Counted from the first letter of the stretch, positions 22,385 to 34,115 are shown. The stretch: 64,000 nucleotides of DNA from Pseudoscleropodium purum (GCA_963969395.1 OZ017802.1:1428501-1492500), one strand, 5' to 3'. The notes: generated from the sequence alone by a model not told the origin. Numbers and translations are program-made.

Positions 22385-24600
22385 TTGGACAATTTGCTGT
22401 GAACAGTGTAAATAGAGGCAAATTGACAAATAGTTCACATAATAGAGAGATAATATGGATAATTTGTTGGATTAAAGCAAATTTAAAGAGTTATAAAGAC
22501 TTAGGATTCTTATAGACAATTTGACTTAGCACCCAGGGTTTGAGTAGTAGTCACCAGTCTTAGTGTACAACCAGGTCGATTTGCCATTCTTTCTCTCTCT
22601 CTCTCACTCGCTCTATTTTGCTTTTGTCAAATTGTCCTTGCAACTCTATGTAATCAGTACATGAATATACTTATTGTTTTAGCAATTTGTCTTGAGTGCT
22701 TGCTTCTGTAATTTTAACTTAGTCTAGTGATTGGATCAGTCGTTGTTTGTCAAATTGTCTTTGTGTGCATAATTTATAAGCAATTTGTCTGAATTTGGAT
22801 TGCATATCTTTAAGTTGTGTGAAGCAACTTGTCATTGTAATTGGTGGTGAGCACTGAATGTGTTTGAGCCATGCTGATCAAATTTGGCAACGTAAAATCT
22901 TTGTGTGATTCTTTTAAAGTTGGAAATTGTATACGGACAAACTAACTTGTTGTGTATGGCTGGTACCATTAGGGGTTGATTTACTTCAGTTATGTTGAGT
23001 ACAGTGTATGTCAATTTGTCCAATGGTGTATTTAGTTGAGAATTGAGTTAATGAATTGAGATTGTAATTCAAACTACATGAAATAAGTATTGTGTTGTAT
23101 GTGAATGATTTATGTGTTTGTCAAATTGTCTAATTGATGATATATGAAGATTGAGAATTTTAAATGAGATGTATTTGTACATGTGTGTGCTGATGTTTAG
23201 ACAATTTGACCAATTGTAATTACATAAAGTTTGAGAGAATAAATACCAATTGCGAATTATATATTAGTAGAGAAGAAATTGTGAGGTTAAAGATAAGTTG
23301 TCTGTTACCTGATGTTGGATCGAGAGGAGACCAAGTAGATTGAGAATCAACACAAATTGACAATGGAGACCAAAGCTAAAGCTAGTAGCTGTAAACTAAA
23401 ACCAAGCAAGATTTGGTTGGTAGATTCTGAGGCAAGTTGTCTGTGAATGTACAAGTTGCAATTGCTATAAGTGATTGATAATTTGACAAATTGTTGGATT
23501 AAATAATATTATATGAATGAGATTAGAAACTTTAGATTAAATTAACATCTTGATAAATTGTCCAATTTGTAATGTTGTGGTTTTTTTTTAAGTGACAGTG
23601 AAAATATTAATTGTGTATTATAAACTATTTTAGAAAAGTTGCAATTGATGGGATTATCACCCTTATTAGACAAATTGTCTTGAAATTTGGGTCATAAGAA
23701 ATATTACACATAGAAGTATAATATTTCTTAATTGTAAAATGTAGATGAATTAGAGACAACTAGTGAATTTATGATAGATATCGATTCTATTGAATTAGAT
23801 TTTCTATGATAAATAAAAATTAAATATATTGTTGGATTAAGACAAAGATCTAAATTAATTGATCAATGTAGAAAAGTCAAATTGGCACAATACTACTCTT
23901 ATTAAATTGATACTATTAGAGTATAAGTTTGACTAGGAAGATTGGTGATTATAAAGTCAAGAACATGGGATAATAAAAGTATTAAGACAAATTGCCTTGG
24001 GTTATAAATTATATAGTTTTGTTAGAGGAAAAGAAAACATTGTAGTAATTAATTTTGGACTTGTATATTTTATGTGGTTGTGGGAAATTAAGAAGTAGTT
24101 GTAGATAAAGGAGGAATAATACACATGGAGCATATGGAGATGCATTACACTCATTTCTATTGCATTTAGTTAGAAACAAATTGTCCTTATACTAGGACCG
24201 TTTTGCTATTTATTTAACTAGTAATTAGGCTAGTTAAATAGTGACAGCCTAACAAATTGTTCCCAATATAAAAATCATTGTAATTAAGGAATGTGTAAAT
24301 TTATATAAATATTATTATATTATGCACTTATTAATGTCTAGATCATGCATGACAAATTGTCCATAACACCTGCAAAATTGTCCATATAAATACCCCTAGA
24401 ATATTAGATAGGATTGGGACTGCAATTCATGCATCCATAGCATTATCTAATGGATTTGCTACCAAATTACACTTGGGATATAAGTATTGTAAATCCTTGA
24501 ATTAGTTAAATTGTACTATAAATTCCATACCGATTTGAATTACAAGTGACTTTCAGCTACAAAACGTAAGACGATTTGACTATTCCCCTTAGATTTGGAA
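22385..24600. repeat. Segment dense in the word ACAAATTGTC and its inverse
   Basis: More than 20 close matches to (A/T)(G/A)ACAAATTGTC or its inverse GACAATTTG occur. Examples are near 22387, 22514, 22625, 22682, 22749, 22780, 23009, 23119, 23199, 23480, 23552, 23668, 23986, 24176, 24251, 24350 and 24375. The word is itself close to a palindrome and occurs in both orientations, spaced roughly 50-150 bp. It is rare in the rest of the window. Between the motifs there is no recognisable gene. The class of element is unknown. Confidence 0.7.
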
Positions 24601-24646
24601 CTCCTATATTTAGTCTTGGATTTTGGAAAGAAGGCAAAATTCAGAT

Positions 24647-24669
24647 TATATATATATATATATATATAC
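24647..24669. repeat. TA microsatellite
   Basis: A short TA run between the motif-rich segment and E2. Confidence 0.9.
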
Positions 24670-24743
24670 ATAATCTTCTTCTTTTTCAAATTTTTAAAAA
24701 ATACACCAATTAAGAGATGTTTTGTTTTGTTTTCTTAAATCAA

Positions 24744-25391
24744 TTAACCCCTAAATGCCCAAGGCTTGTTTTGAGCCTCTGGAAATTTGCTCTACATTCA
24801 ACAAAAAGTCAACATTTTCATAAGTTGTACCAATTTCTTTTGAATTGTAGCCGTACAATTCAAACTAAGCATGTTAGAGATCACATGGGAAAAGAAAACA
24901 TAACAATATCACTTATAGATTGAAATATTATAATGTTTGATCACAAGGGTGCTAAAACTATGAAAATTTTTCAGTTCTCTTTTTGCATATCAACTCTAAA
25001 AAGTTGGTCACTAAAAAAATATGAGGTTGCACAACCTAGCATGCACAAACCCAATCAATTTATGATTTTCAAAATCTATTCTACAAATTTTTTTTTAATG
25101 AATTTCTATTGTGATTTTTTTTTCCAAGATCTAGTGTATTTAGGGCTCATTTCCAAGAGCCCTCTACACTATGGGAAGTCAAGATAGCAATGGGTATCCT
25201 TCCACAAAATCTTAAATAGAAGAATCATAATCCTTCATTTTTTGAGATTAGTTTTTTTAATCCTAAAACTAAACTTCAAAAATAATTCTCCAAAAATATA
25301 AACTACTAAAAATTACAATTCAGTTGGATTTTGCTTAACTTCAAAATTTTCGAAACACAAGAATTTGGTGCCTCAGGCAATTAGGAATTAA
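24744..25391 (+). mobile_element. Family E piggyBac-like MITE, copy E2
   Basis: TTAA-CCCCTAAATGCCC on the left and GCAATTAGGAA-TTAA on the right give intact TTAA target sites. Inverted, the E1 right end reads TTAA-TCCCTAAATGC, so the inverted repeat is about 12 bp. It is collinear with E1 over 648 bp. Confidence 0.9.
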
Positions 25392-25721
25392 GGGCTTCTT
25401 TACATGTATTGGGCATCTAGGAAACTTCACAGGGGGTGCTATAGTTGAAAATAGCTATTACACTTTCATATGGATCCGGTGGGTGGGAGATAGATACAAT
25501 TAGAAATCCACAAGTGTTAGATTCTCTCAAAATGAATAGTCTCTGTCAATAGGAATGTCTACCAATATTGGTGAAACTTCAAACTCCTCTTTTCTTGCTT
25601 GCCCACCCTAGTAAGACAATCGGTAAAGTTTACTTTGTCTTGTTTGTCTTATTGCTTGAATTAGCACAAAACTTGCCCACCGAGCTCACATGTAAGTTCA
25701 CCCCTAGTAAGGCAATCCATG

Positions 25722-25809
25722 AGAGAAAAAGTGTTTTTTTTTTTTTTTTTTTTTTTCCTTTTTAACAAATGAGACGACAAGATTTCATTGCAAAGAGAAA
25801 AAGTGTTTT
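25722..25809 (-). mobile_element. Very short 5'-truncated retroposon tail
   Basis: A 16-bp direct repeat AGAGAAAAAGTGTTTT (about 25722-25737 and 25794-25809) flanks roughly 56 bp. On the minus strand the insert reads GCAATGAAATCTTGTCGTCT, CATTTGTT, then a long A tail. Long target duplication plus poly(A) is the established signature of LINE-driven retroposition. The two inserts near 39 kb carry the same 3' consensus. Confidence 0.75.
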
Positions 25810-25839
25810 CCTTTCTTTCAAAGGATTGCACCAATTCAA

Positions 25840-26270
25840 GGACATCTCCAGGTCCACATGCTGGTATGAGCAGGATCCCGACCCAGGCACTTGCAATAAA
25901 TGCAAGAGTACCAGACACAGCTGGGGCTCTCGACTAGACACTAGGTAGGAGTATCACCTGAAGGATGCTGAGTCTCCTGTAAGTTAGTCTAGTTTGGGGG
26001 TGCTTCTAGGATACACTAATAATTCACGTTAGAACTGCAGATGTTTGTCCAGGACGCTTTTTCATGTGGTCTGCTTGCGCAGACCACCTCAGTACCAGCA
26101 AGCCAAGCTTGTTTTAATTAAAGACAGGTGCTTGCAAAACTTGGAAAATCCAATCATGGCATGGGTGCTGCTGACGGAGCCTTTCCTATGATATGAATCC
26201 TCAGACTGATGAGTAGAAGAAGAAACATATGAATCAAGGAAAGAGAGGGAGAGTGTGTTTCTGTCGGTGG
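25840..26270. other. Moderately GC-rich, no assignable gene
   Basis: Includes GGTCTGCTTGCGCAGACCAC-like inverted words around 26077-26096. Nothing codes convincingly. Confidence 0.3.
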
Positions 26271-27052
26271 CAGTGTACAGTACCCACCAATAAGTTTATG
26301 TTCAAATGTTTGAACTCCATTTGTCAATTGAAAAAAAGGTGCAACTTTGAAAAATCAATTTATCTCCCAATTTACAACTCGAAACTTCATGAAATTACCA
26401 CATGTTTGTTTAGAAACAAGTTAACTACATTCTAGGTGTCATTAGTATGCAAATTTGAGCCATGAAAAATCAGATTGCATGAATTGCGCTCTAAGATGTA
26501 TTTGTAGCTCCTACACCATGAAGACAACATCCATCTTTCTTGCGCCAACACACTGCAGATTTTTGTGAGTTTGAGCTTCATATATGGATCTTTAGCAACC
26601 TTTCAACAAAAAACATACTTCGTTCAAGCAATGTGGTAGCTTGTGAATACATTGTGTGAGTGTTTTAGGTGAGTAGTTGCAATTCTAGTGGTTTTGTTTC
26701 TTGAGCTTGCAACTTTGCACACATAGTACAATTGGAAAGATTCATTACTTCTTTAGGATTTTAATGGACATAACATCAACTAGCAAAAAAGAATTCACTC
26801 AAATTTGTAAGTGTTGATGCTCCAGTTCTCAATTCAAATGGTCTCTCATAGCTTCATGTGATGGATATGGTGTGGTGGTCATATTGTATTGATGAATTGA
26901 GATGGTATGGTCATGATATTGAGTTCAGATGTTCCTGATTGAATTCACATGTTCTTGACTTGTTCACATTAATTAGATTGGACATCTTCCTAGTTGTCGG
27001 AGTAGTGCAAAAGTATATTTACTTCTAAAAGGTTTTTGAAATAAGAGGTGTT

Positions 27053-28364
27053 TTGATTTTGACTTTACTAGTGTTGTTGTTGGATTTCAGAGTTATGAAG
27101 ATTATAATACTTAGTGAGGATGAAAGGGGGAGGATTGTTGGTATACATATTGTTGGTATGTCAACACATCGTATTGTAGTAGAATTAGGAATAACAGAGT
27201 CCACAGTTTTTGGAAAAAATTTCAAGAGCGTGGAACTATACAATCATTGAAGTTAAGCAATATGCCTCCCAAGCTCAATGGCCGTATTCTATCTAAGACT
27301 CAACATCTATCACTTGTTGCAATTAGAAAAAAGATGCACGTGAAGGTTTCCTCCACCACATTAAGAAAGGCAATAAAGAGTATTGGATTTTCTAATTAGA
27401 TGCTATAAAGAAACAATTTCTTAGTCAAGAGCACAAGGTAAGGAAATTGGCATTTGCCAAAAAACACCGGCATTGGACAACATCTGATTGGAAGAATGTG
27501 ATATAGACGGATGAATCTTCATTTGAAACTAGAAAAAGGTCGAGGCCCATAAAGGTATGGTGTGAAAGTCACATGAATGTTTTCCTTAGAGAAGATTTGA
27601 GGCCTGTAAAGGGCCATTTTGGACCTATTCCCATTGATGTTACCCTCACAGTGAAGGATATAGCAAGTGTCGAAAAAAAGTTCAAAACAAAAAAAATTAG
27701 TTCTTAAAATGCAACAAAAGTTGAAATTTAAAAAATAAAAAATAAAAATTTGGAAAGTGACATAGCACTCTCGTGATCACGTCGGACCATACTACTTGCA
27801 GCATTTACAACGTTTTTAGACTATGATAACTCATAGTCTCTTGTTGGCCTCAAAAATCCTCTAATGTCTTTGGATTGTTTAGCACCATCTTTCAAATCTG
27901 GTCGTTCATTGGTGATGGTTTGGGGGTGCATTCACTAGTTTGGACAAGTGCCCACTTATTATAATCCCACTAAATAGATGGAAAGGTAGGAACTTTATTG
28001 ATGTAGTTTATGAAAGTTGCTTGAGTGGCTTCTATTTTCTTCACAATCACCCTGAGAGACTTATACTCATGGTGCCTCAATGCATTGTAGCAAGGAATCA
28101 AGTGATTGGAGGCAAGTGCATGGCACAAGGAAGCTTTTATGGCCTACAAACTCTCCCGACTTAAACCCCATTGAAAACTTGTAGAAGATTATGAAAAAAA
28201 CTATCCAAAAGGAAGAGCTACCGCAAAACAAAGAAGAATTAGTCAAATACCATTTAAAGGGCATGGGAAGAGGTGTCTTTAAAGATGATTGAAGTTCTCC
28301 TTGCTAGCATGCCTCACTGTATGAAGGCTGTAATCAAAGCTAATGGTGGTAACTTTAGATGGTA
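27053..28364 (+). pseudogene. Tc1-like DDE transposase, broken
   Basis: This gene would cut and rejoin DNA at the element's ends. The N-terminal helix-turn-helix is visible (LSEDERGRIVGIHIVGMS from about 27110). After frame changes come a PPKLNGR-like stretch, a block like LAFAKKHRHWTTSDWKNVI, and the first catalytic Asp in TDESSF (Asp codon 27510-27512), just after an in-frame stop at 27504-27506. H3 interrupts the gene at 27585-27866. Coding sense resumes with LAPSFKSGR and VMVWGCIH. The last catalytic Glu lies in SPDLNPIENL (28152-28181), again followed by a stop. Several stops and frame shifts make it inactive. The motifs are characteristic of the Tc1 DD-E group; the second Asp could not be placed. 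Confidence 0.9.
27585..27866. mobile_element. Family H MITE, copy H3, nested in the transposase
   Basis: Left end CTTAGAGAAGATTTGAGGCC, right end GGCCTCAAAAATCCTCTAAT plus G. The transposase reading sense (KVWCESHMNVF before, LAPSFKSGR after) is interrupted exactly here, which supports both boundaries. It holds AGTGACATAGCACTCTCGTG and CACGTCGG, counterparts of the core in the other H copies. Confidence 0.8.
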
Positions 28365-28739
28365 GATAGTTTGTCAAAAATGCTATATTTAAATATAAAT
28401 CTATACATATTTTTGTAAATGCCTATTATATTAGTAAAGTAGATTTCATTATCTCTCCAACAGACTTTGCAGTTTGTGATTTGAATAATTTTATAGCAAA
28501 TGGTGGTAATTTGAAATTGGATATATGTGCCTTGTTTATGCAGAATGACTGCTGTGAACATAAACTTGTTGGTGGGTACTGTACAGTACTCTACCGAGCA
28601 GTAAATTAAGCCGGGTTGAAGACGAACCATCAGCTTCTGTTCAGTATGAATGGGGGATCTATTATACACAAAATCATAACTTATCTTATAATTTTTTTAT
28701 TTCAACAACAAAATTTGAAAACGAACTAACAAGCCAACG

Positions 28740-29353
28740 GAAAGCTCACTGGGACAGAGCCAGGAAGGAGGGAAGGGAAAGGAAAGGAAGAAAATTAGTT
28801 GAATCGCCAGGCCCTGCTCCCCAGGCTCATTGAAGTCAGTATCCACATCACCTAGTCCTTAATGGCCTGCAGCCAGTAATGGACTGTACGTCCCACCCTT
28901 CCTTTCCTTTTCCGCAGCAGATGGAAGAAATGACTGAATCCAAAAACTTCTACCTCAGTCACTGGCTGGCTCCTTGTCAATTAAAGCGTAAGTTACCATA
29001 AAAACCTGCAAATCATGTTGCAATGCAACCTTCCCTTCCCTTATTATTACAGTTGACGTGAGTGAGCTGAGGGCCAGGCAGCCTGCTTCCCCTGCCTCCC
29101 CTCCCCCTGCCTGCCCTTGTGCAGAGCAGAGTGGAAGTCAAAGGCATCTGCTTGCCAGCAGCTTTGAATGATTGGAGCATGGGAATTATGCAGCCACGAC
29201 GGATGGAACGGACATGGCCTCTGGAAATTGAATCGCCTTTAAGGGAACGTAAGCTTCGTTTGCAGATGTCATGGAACTGGAACTGATGAAGCAGCTCGCT
29301 CGCCCTCGCCTGGCTCTGCTCTGCTCTGCTCTGGGGAGAAGACGACTACGACT
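28740..29353 (+). other. GC-rich island upstream of candidate exon
   Basis: A composition shift with GGGAAGG, CCTGCCTG and CTCTGCTCTGCTCTG repeats. If the ORF at 29354 is a real first exon, this would be its promoter and 5' leader. No core promoter element was identified with confidence. Confidence 0.3.
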
Positions 29354-29620
29354 ATGAAATCAGCTTTGTTCACTGGCCTTGCTCCATTCACCAGTTTCTC
29401 ATCTCCCAAAGCGAAGCTGCTGCTGCTGCAGCAGCATGCTTCTGTCCGATGCTATTGTTTCAAAGTCATGGCTCATGGAGGGAGAGCAAATGACCTACTT
29501 TTTACACAAGTCTCAAAAAAACTGGTGTACCTATATATTGCATTCAATGGAATCCGCATGTCAGCCATGCAGAATGGAGAAAAGGAAACAAAATGGAAAA
29601 AGAAGGGACTTTCAGAATGA
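29354..29620 (+). CDS. Possible first exon with plastid-targeting-like leader
   Basis: The ATG at 29354 opens MKSALFTGLAPFTSFSSPKA, then a Leu-rich stretch and VRCYCFKVMAHG. This start is rich in Ser, Ala, Lys and Arg and has no acidic residue for about 40 residues, like chloroplast transit peptides, and VRC-like motifs often end such leaders. Downstream of about residue 50 the frame looks non-coding, so an exon boundary near 29460-29510 is possible (GT dinucleotides are present). No mature domain is identifiable and no downstream exon was found. The alternative is a chance ORF in a GC-rich island, which I consider at least as likely. Confidence 0.22.
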   Translation: MKSALFTGLAPFTSFSSPKAKLLLLQQHASVRCYCFKVMAHGGRANDLLFTQVSKKLVYLYIAFNGIRMSAMQNGEKETKWKKKGLSE

Positions 29621-29633
29621 CACCCAGGCTACT

Positions 29634-29966
29634 AAGGGGCACTCCACACATGGGCTGACCAAGTCGAGAGGCCGTGGGAGTTCATGGCCAAATTTTGGGC
29701 GAGAGTCCAAAGAAATGGGTAAGAAATGGGCAATTCGACGGACTCACGACCAAAGTTTGGGTCGTCACAAAGTGGAAACCCAAACTTTGGTTGAGAGTCC
29801 GTCATGAGGCCATTACCACATAGGAGCTTGGGCTTCCATGTGGGCACTTTGGAGGGCGATGAACCTTGGATTGTGCCGCCTTGTGTGAAGGGTCGAGAGG
29901 CCAAAGTTGGTGATTGGTGGAGGCCGACGGACTCTCAACCTTGGGCCCATGTGTGAAGCGGCCCTA
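29634..29966. mobile_element. GC-rich MITE, 333 bp
   Basis: Left end AAGGGGCACTCCACACATGG and right end (inverted) TAGGGCCGCTTCACACATGG form imperfect inverted repeats continuing for about 45 bp. The trinucleotide ACT flanks both sides (29631-29633, 29967-29969). Inside are a near palindrome ACGACCAAAGTTTGGGTCGT (about 29747-29766) and repeated GAGAGTCC words. A 3-bp duplication fits CACTA or PIF/Harbinger, but the ends match neither well, so the superfamily is open. Confidence 0.7.
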
Positions 29967-29997
29967 ACTCTCCCTCCCTAAGCAACTTAACCCTTCA

Positions 29998-30966
29998 TTA
30001 ACCCCTCATCACCGCAGGGGACCAAAAGTGTCCTCACACAGTTTTCAAAGTCCTCTAACTTTTGCATCCAATGTTTGAATTCAATAAAACTTGTTGGAAA
30101 ATTTGCGCTCTCTCTTTTTATTTGTGTGGTAAGATTTTAAAATTGATTCAAGATGTACAGAGTAATTCAAAGCCAATCAAAGTTTCTAGGTTCAATTTGA
30201 GTCCATCAAATTGATTTGATGGTTGCAACTTAGGGGGGGTTGTATCTCCTTCAACCAATGTTTGTTTTCAATAAAAATTTGTTGTGTTATGTTTCCCTTC
30301 CAATCTAGTTATTGTAGTAAAACTTTCATGTCAATCCAAGTTTCTTTGAATGTTCAAGAGCAATTCAAAGTTCAAAATCCTGACATTTTTGGATTATAGT
30401 GAACTTTGGCACCTTGTTTCTTCTCCATACAATGTCCGTTTCTAATATAAATTTCTTGGAAAAGTTGCACATACTAGTCTAGTTTGTGTGGCTAAAATTT
30501 CGTATCAATTCAAGAAGTTACGAGTGAGTGAGAAGCATTTTAGTAGAAGGAGGTTCAACCTCATATGTGTTTTCTCCAACTCTTTTTACCTATTTTTTGA
30601 CACTTGCAAGCCATTTTGCAAACACATTGACTCAATATATTGATATTTTTTCACCAATGTGTTTGTACGTTGGTTTTGAATAACTTTCTAGTTTAAAATT
30701 TTTTCATCTGAGTAAGTTTAGAAATCACATTTTACCTCCAAATGCGTTGATAGGAAAATTTCAGCATCTTTTTTCAACACTAAAACATTCTAATCTTTCA
30801 ATCTATACGGTCAAATGACTCCAAATTTGATTCACATCATCTACAACATGTTTACTACAAGATTGTAGTGTCAAGATCTTTATAACTTAATGAAATTTAC
30901 CTCTATATTAGTTCAAAAGCAATGATGTTTTTTAATCCAAATGAGATGTTGGTGATGAGGGGTTAA
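29998..30966 (+). mobile_element. Family F piggyBac-like MITE, F1
   Basis: Perfect 16-bp inverted ends TTAACCCCTCATCACC (29998-30013) and GGTGATGAGGGGTTAA (30951-30966), including TTAA target sites. The 969-bp interior is non-coding. Near the right end it has the ATCTTTCAATCTATACGG... ACATCATCTACAA arrangement also seen in family B, suggesting common ancestry. Confidence 0.92.
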
Positions 30967-31215
30967 GGTAGGAGGTTCACAAATGGACCATTTAAAAGTT
31001 GTAATTGATTTTTGGGGAGGTGAAACTTCTTCAAACATATTTTTTGGTAAATTTTACTTGAAAAACAAGTGGAATTGGCATCTAACTCAAGTTTCATATT
31101 TTTTTTGGAGCTTTGTTGAATTAGTTATGAAATTTTGAAGTTGAATTGGCATAGAGCTCAAAAATCGTCCACCTCCTATAAAGTACACTATTTGTAGATT
31201 GTTGAAGGTTTAAAA
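30967..31215 (+). repeat. Dispersed repeat family G, copy G2
   Basis: Matches G1 and G3 through GTGGAATTGGCATCTAACTC, ATTTTGAAGTTGAATTGG and CCACCTCCTATAAAGTACAC. It lies directly next to the right end of F1. Confidence 0.55.
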
Positions 31216-31802
31216 AAGGGAAAAGGAAAAAAATAGTTTCAGAATAAAAAAATGAAAATAATAAAGGGCATCAAGCTACTATACTAACAAAACCTTCCCT
31301 AAGCAGCTCAAACCTTCATTAAAGGACAGTGCAAGCCTCATGGGCATTTAGAAAGTCAAGATACTTTAATTTTCAAATAAGGTGGGTACTAAGGTTTTTT
31401 GGGTTTTTTTTTTCATTTTTTGGAAATTGCCAAGTTGGCTCCAATTTCTGTTCATCCATTGCCCATATGGCAAATGAGTCATTAGGACCAATGAATGAGA
31501 TTGGCAATGCTTTCATTTTTGGGTGAGGAATGTGGCTAAATTTTTTTGATTTGTTGAGTGTGAAGCATGTAGCACTTTCCAAATTCAATAGAAGGAAATT
31601 TGGCAATTTCAAAGGATAGTCTTGGTGCATTCAGGCATCAACACAAATAACAATGAATTAACACTTAAATTGGAAAAAAGGAATATGAAGCAAGGAAGAA
31701 ATGAAAACAACAATTCATTCATATAAAAGCTTCATAGACACATTTGGCCAAGGTAGGGGCCGGTCCATTGAAGAGAAAGTCCAAGGAGCTTACAAAGTGA
31801 AA
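31216..31802. other. AT-rich, no gene seen
   Basis: A 26-bp stretch at 31297-31322 (CCCTAAGCAGCTCAAACC ... TTCATTAA) nearly repeats the sequence just left of F1 (29976-30001). Nothing else was recognised. Confidence 0.4.
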
Positions 31803-33565
31803 TCAAAGGCCATATTGCTGCTCTACACCTTCTAGCCATTGACTATAGGCATCATCATAGGGAAAACTCTCCAAGCTAAAAATCTTTTGGGAATACATTC
31901 CCACTACACATTCTAGGTGAACATCTAGGGCATTCCTTAACTTGTTCTTGAGAAAAGCCAAAGAACTAAAACACCTCTCATCCTCTAAAGATCCTAGAAC
32001 TTGCACAATGGCAATTTGAGCCAATTTATAGAACTCAAGGAATGCTTTGACTTTGAGGACAATGCAAGAGTCTAAATAACGCCATAGACGGGTGAGAGGG
32101 TTGAGGTCAAAATGAGCTTCCATGTGTTTCTATAAATTGTTTGCCATGGCTAATTTGAACAAACCTTGTTAAGATTCCAATTTATAATGGTTAAGAATAG
32201 GTGCAATGAGTTTCTTTACCTTTTCAACTTCAATCAACTTTGGTTCACAATAGTAGAACATTAGTACACCTAGGTGTTTTTGAAAACACTCCTGTGCCTT
32301 ACTTTGCAATCAATATTGCGGGTATACAATACCTAGAGCATCCATTACCTCATGAGAGGAAAATCTGCTTCCTAACTCCCTCAACAATTGCTTGGCAATC
32401 CTTGTGGAAAAACAACAATCATGTCATTAGCAACTTCTACAGAGAAATACATCACTTAATCTTGAAATTAGTAAGAACCTAAATTGAGAACTGAATGCAA
32501 TTAAGAAAGTGTACCAAAAAATCAATACAACAAGAACCTAAATTTTTTCTACAAAGTTTAAAAAAAATAGAAATACTTGTTCATATGAAGATTCAATCAG
32601 TCCTTGTATGAACAAAAACAAGAAAAGCCCTAAAATTGTGAAAAAGAACAAGATTGATAGCTTAAAGATATGGCCAAATCATTAAACATGAAGTCTAAAC
32701 TAGGAAGAACATTTAAAAGAATTACCAAACCTACAAGAAAATAATAGTCAAAAGAAAAAGTATGATGGGGACAAGATGGTGATACCTAAGCATTTAGTCT
32801 TGATTGAAATAACCAAGGATGCAAATCCATCTCTATCTATAGGTAAGCCATTATGCATTGCCCATAATGTCTACCTATTGGCTACAAATACCAATTGAAT
32901 TGAATCACTAATCAAATTTGACACCTACTTGGTGTGGATTTGATTGTGAGAGCAATCTAAGATGTTCTTGAATGTCCAAAATTCATCTCCATTGTATGTT
33001 GTAGCCCTATCAACATACAAAGTATAGAATTGCCCCTCTTCTATTTTGAAGGCAACTACAAAATTGTAGGTGTACACGTATTTTTTTTGAGCAAATGTAA
33101 CCAACAAGTCAATTGTTTCTAAAAGCGATATCAAGGTTGTCATGCCTAGAAGAGCATATGGATCAAGATGCAAGCTCAAGCATTTCTACACAGGCAAAAA
33201 CACAATAAATTAGGACTGAGAGCTTAAAATACTGTAAATCCAAAGACTACAAACACTTACTAACTCTTTCATGGAGAGGCTACTGAATTGCAGGCTAGAA
33301 AGAACATAAAATGTCAAGACAAAAACTAATGCAAATTCCAATATGGGAATATTAAATGTAAAGCCTAAAACCAATGCAGACTCCAATATGTCCAATTCTC
33401 TACCCAATGAAACAAACACAATAATCATCAATTCATCAAAGGTAGCTATAAGTTGCAATTCACTCCACACAAGTTGTGCCAATTTTTCAGATCTATTAGC
33501 TAGAAGTCACTCGCCTACTTGACAACTCAAAAAATTCAAGATCAACACACATGCAATTGTAGAGC

Positions 33566-33593
<28 letters not shown>
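33566..33593. repeat. TA microsatellite
   Basis: A TA run in the stretch that interrupts the hAT pseudogene. Confidence 0.9.
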
Positions 33594-33596
<3 letters not shown>

Positions 33597-33720
33597 TGAG
33601 GCAACTACAATTCTGACACTAAGATGCTCGCTTAGAGTCGTAGCTTTGATCGATCAATTTTTGGGGGTTAAATTTATGTTCAATATTGATTACAAAATGC
33701 TCCAAAATGAAACTTACTAA

Positions 33721-33828
<108 letters not shown>

Positions 33829-33974
33829 TAAAAACCTCCTCAGGATGGGCAACCTAACCCAAATTTTCAGGCTATGTGGGCACAAAATACGGCCTTTCTT
33901 ACTAAATGAAACTTACTAAGATACTATTGATTACCAAATGCTCTAGAATGAAACTTACAAACTACTAAGATGCC

Positions 33975-34115
33975 TACCGTGAAAGTTTGACACAATCTGA
34001 TGTACATGCAACGATCGAAAAGCCAACAATGATCATGCAATGATCAAAAGACTCCAACAACATACATGCAATAATCATGCAATGTACATGCAACAATCGA
34101 AGAGTCAGCAATGAT
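33975..34115. repeat. Short degenerate tandem repeat
   Basis: Words GTACATGCAAC(G/A)ATCGAA, CAATGATCATGCAATGATC and ACATACATGCAATAATCATG recur in tandem. This also lies within the segment interrupting the hAT gene. Confidence 0.5.

Larger units (their letters stand above)
26278..28581 (+). mobile_element. Tc1/mariner element with intact ends
   Basis: Terminal inverted repeats of 27 bp (26278-26304 and 28555-28581) starting CAGTACCCACCAA differ at one position. Each is bordered by a TA dinucleotide (26276-26277 and 28582-28583), the Tc1/mariner target duplication. It encloses a broken transposase on the + strand and a nested H3 MITE. About 2.3 kb with the nested insert, about 2.0 kb without it, a normal size for the group. 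Confidence 0.93.

Noticed and set aside
22550..22720. CT-rich stretch resembling the end of a plant LTR
   Set aside because: No second LTR copy, primer-binding site or polypurine tract was found.
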